Shown one piece after another: positions 6,728-7,366 of a DNA stretch of 7,366 bases. The position numbers and the translations under genes are program-made. Where the stretch lies: positions 1-7,366 of the forward strand of contig MFRJ01000044.1 in NCBI GenBank assembly GCA_001784535.1, read 5' to 3'. The first letter of the stretch is position 1. The number at the start of each line of letters is the position of its first letter. Source of the DNA: Candidatus Melainabacteria bacterium GWA2_34_9 (GTDB taxonomy: Bacteria > Cyanobacteriota > Vampirovibrionia > Gastranaerophilales > UBA9971). A model generated the notes under the pieces. It was given only the letters and a program-made list of their open reading frames with translations. It searched no databases and was not told the DNA's origin.

Positions 6728-6754
6728 GGAATCTTAATTAAAAGCGACTTTTTC

Positions 6755-7192
6755 TCAAAATCCTGTCGGAACCTGTTTTAAATTATGCTTATCAATGTTG
6801 CTTTTTCTCTTAGGCGCAACACTATTTACAGCTTTTACTTCAATAACTTTATCTGCTTTTCTAAGAAAATCTATTTTAGAAACCTTGTTATCAATTGCAT
6901 AAAAGGATTTTAGATTATCAACATTGTTTTGAAGTTCAATGTTCTCATAATAAATTTTATTGGTTTTAATGTGTAGATCTTTCACAACAGACTCTCTTAA
7001 AACAACAGCAAAGTAGCTTGCCATTGAAAGAACTACAAGTGTTAAAAGGCAAAAAGCCATAAATTTATTAAATTTATATATTCTCAATTCTCTGTAATTT
7101 ATTTTATACGGAGTAAAATCACCTTGAATAACAGGTTTCTTTTGCAAACCTGTCTTTTTTTGTTTATGTCCGAATATATTTACGGCTCCCAT
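6755..7192 (-). CDS. FtsL-like bitopic cell division protein
   Basis: Predicted divisome scaffold of 145 residues, inserted in the membrane with a basic cytoplasmic N-terminus (about 1-42), one membrane segment (about 44-65: FMAFCLLTLVVLSMASYFAVVL) and an extracytoplasmic part. Residues 70-100 (ESVVKDLHIKTNKIYYENIELQNN) look like a coiled coil. It is followed by KVSKIDFLRKADKVIEV, a pattern like the conserved region after the coiled coil in FtsL/FtsB proteins. A short basic tail ends the protein. FtsL itself is poorly conserved in sequence, so the call rests on topology and on its place between rsmH and ftsI, where ftsL is found in dcw clusters. A FtsB/DivIC-type member is the alternative. 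An AGGA (7202-7205) lies 9 nt upstream of the ATG. Confidence 0.78.
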   Translation of the reverse strand: MGAVNIFGHKQKKTGLQKKPVIQGDFTPYKINYRELRIYKFNKFMAFCLLTLVVLSMASYFAVVLRESVVKDLHIKTNKIYYENIELQNNVDNLKSFYAIDNKVSKIDFLRKADKVIEVKAVNSVAPKRKSNIDKHNLKQVPTGF

Positions 7193-7210
7193 TCTTTTCT
7201 TTCCTTTTTA

Positions 7211-7238
7211 TCATTCTGAAACTGCTAATCAGTAATGA
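7211..7238 (-). repeat. Imperfect hairpin between rsmH and ftsL-like
   Basis: TCATTCTGA (7211-7219) and TCAGTAATGA (7229-7238) form a 9-bp stem with one bulged base (7233) and a 9-nt loop. It lies in the 53-bp gap after the rsmH stop. There is no T run after it on the minus strand, so it is not a clear terminator. It sits a few nt before the ribosome site at 7202-7205. It may act in mRNA stability or translation, or be chance. Confidence 0.35.
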
Positions 7239-7245
7239 GAATTTA

Positions 7246-7366
7246 TTATATTTTTTCAGCTACACGCATTTTAGCACTTCTGGCTGATGGATTATCTTTT
7301 AACTCTTCAGGTGAAGGTATCAGCGGTTTTTTTGCAAGTATTTTCAATTGTTTAGGCTCGCAAGAA
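7246..7366 (-). CDS. rsmH: RsmH (MraW) 16S rRNA methyltransferase, C-terminal end only
   Basis: The last 39 codons of a gene entering from the right edge, stop at 7246-7248. RsmH is the S-adenosylmethionine-dependent N4-methyltransferase of cytidine 1402 in 16S rRNA. The fragment KPLIPSPEELKDNPSARSAKMRVAEKI matches the well-conserved C-terminus of the family (KP-P-EE--NPRSRSAKLR-AEK). The catalytic core lies outside the window. The gene begins the dcw order seen here (rsmH, ftsL, ftsI, murE), which supports the FtsL call for its neighbour. The 53-nt gap to ftsL suggests one transcript. This gene is too short in the window to be judged for integrity. Confidence 0.93.
   Translation of the reverse strand, partial: SCEPKQLKILAKKPLIPSPEELKDNPSARSAKMRVAEKI

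Noticed and set aside
7211..7260. Plus-strand terminator: hairpin at 7211-7238 followed by a T-rich stretch.
   Set aside because: No plus-strand gene lies upstream, and the T run starts well after the stem and is interrupted.

Overview
This window is a compact, AT-rich piece of bacterial chromosome. Its genes use Shine-Dalgarno-type ribosome sites and sometimes GTG or TTG starts. The cell makes a conventional peptidoglycan wall: the MurE here carries the DNPR motif of meso-diaminopimelate-adding enzymes. Low GC, mDAP-type MurE and a short, broken-up dcw (division and cell wall) cluster would fit a Clostridia-like Firmicute or a non-photosynthetic relative of cyanobacteria (Vampirovibrionia/Melainabacteria). 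The sequence alone does not decide between them; that assignment is inference.

Layout, left to right. Positions 1-78 hold no gene, but carry a near-consensus promoter reading left out of the window. Minus-strand genes at 79-1115 encode a GNAT acetyltransferase and peptidyl-tRNA hydrolase (pth). A 249-bp very AT-rich divergent region (1116-1364) follows. Three tightly packed plus-strand genes (1365-3395) encode a tandem-HTH regulator, a PHP-domain metallohydrolase with a beta-rich C-terminal part, and a YjbQ/UPF0047-family protein. The rest (3385-7366) is minus-strand dcw cluster, transcribed rsmH (3' end only) - ftsL-like - ftsI - murE. MurE and YjbQ converge and overlap by 11 bp.

The dcw genes cooperate in septal wall synthesis. 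RsmH methylates 16S rRNA, the FtsL-like protein is a bitopic divisome scaffold, FtsI is the septal transpeptidase, and MurE adds the third stem-peptide residue to the precursor. The cluster stops at murE: where murF and mraY usually follow, the convergent three-gene unit is found. That unit is the least explained part of the window. Its regulator, hydrolase and YjbQ protein look like one transcript with two identical 3-nt junctions, but no substrate or pathway can be read from the sequence. Four annotated starts (GNAT, HTH, ftsI, murE) were chosen by ribosome-binding-site position and differ from, or are less obvious than, the longest open frame.
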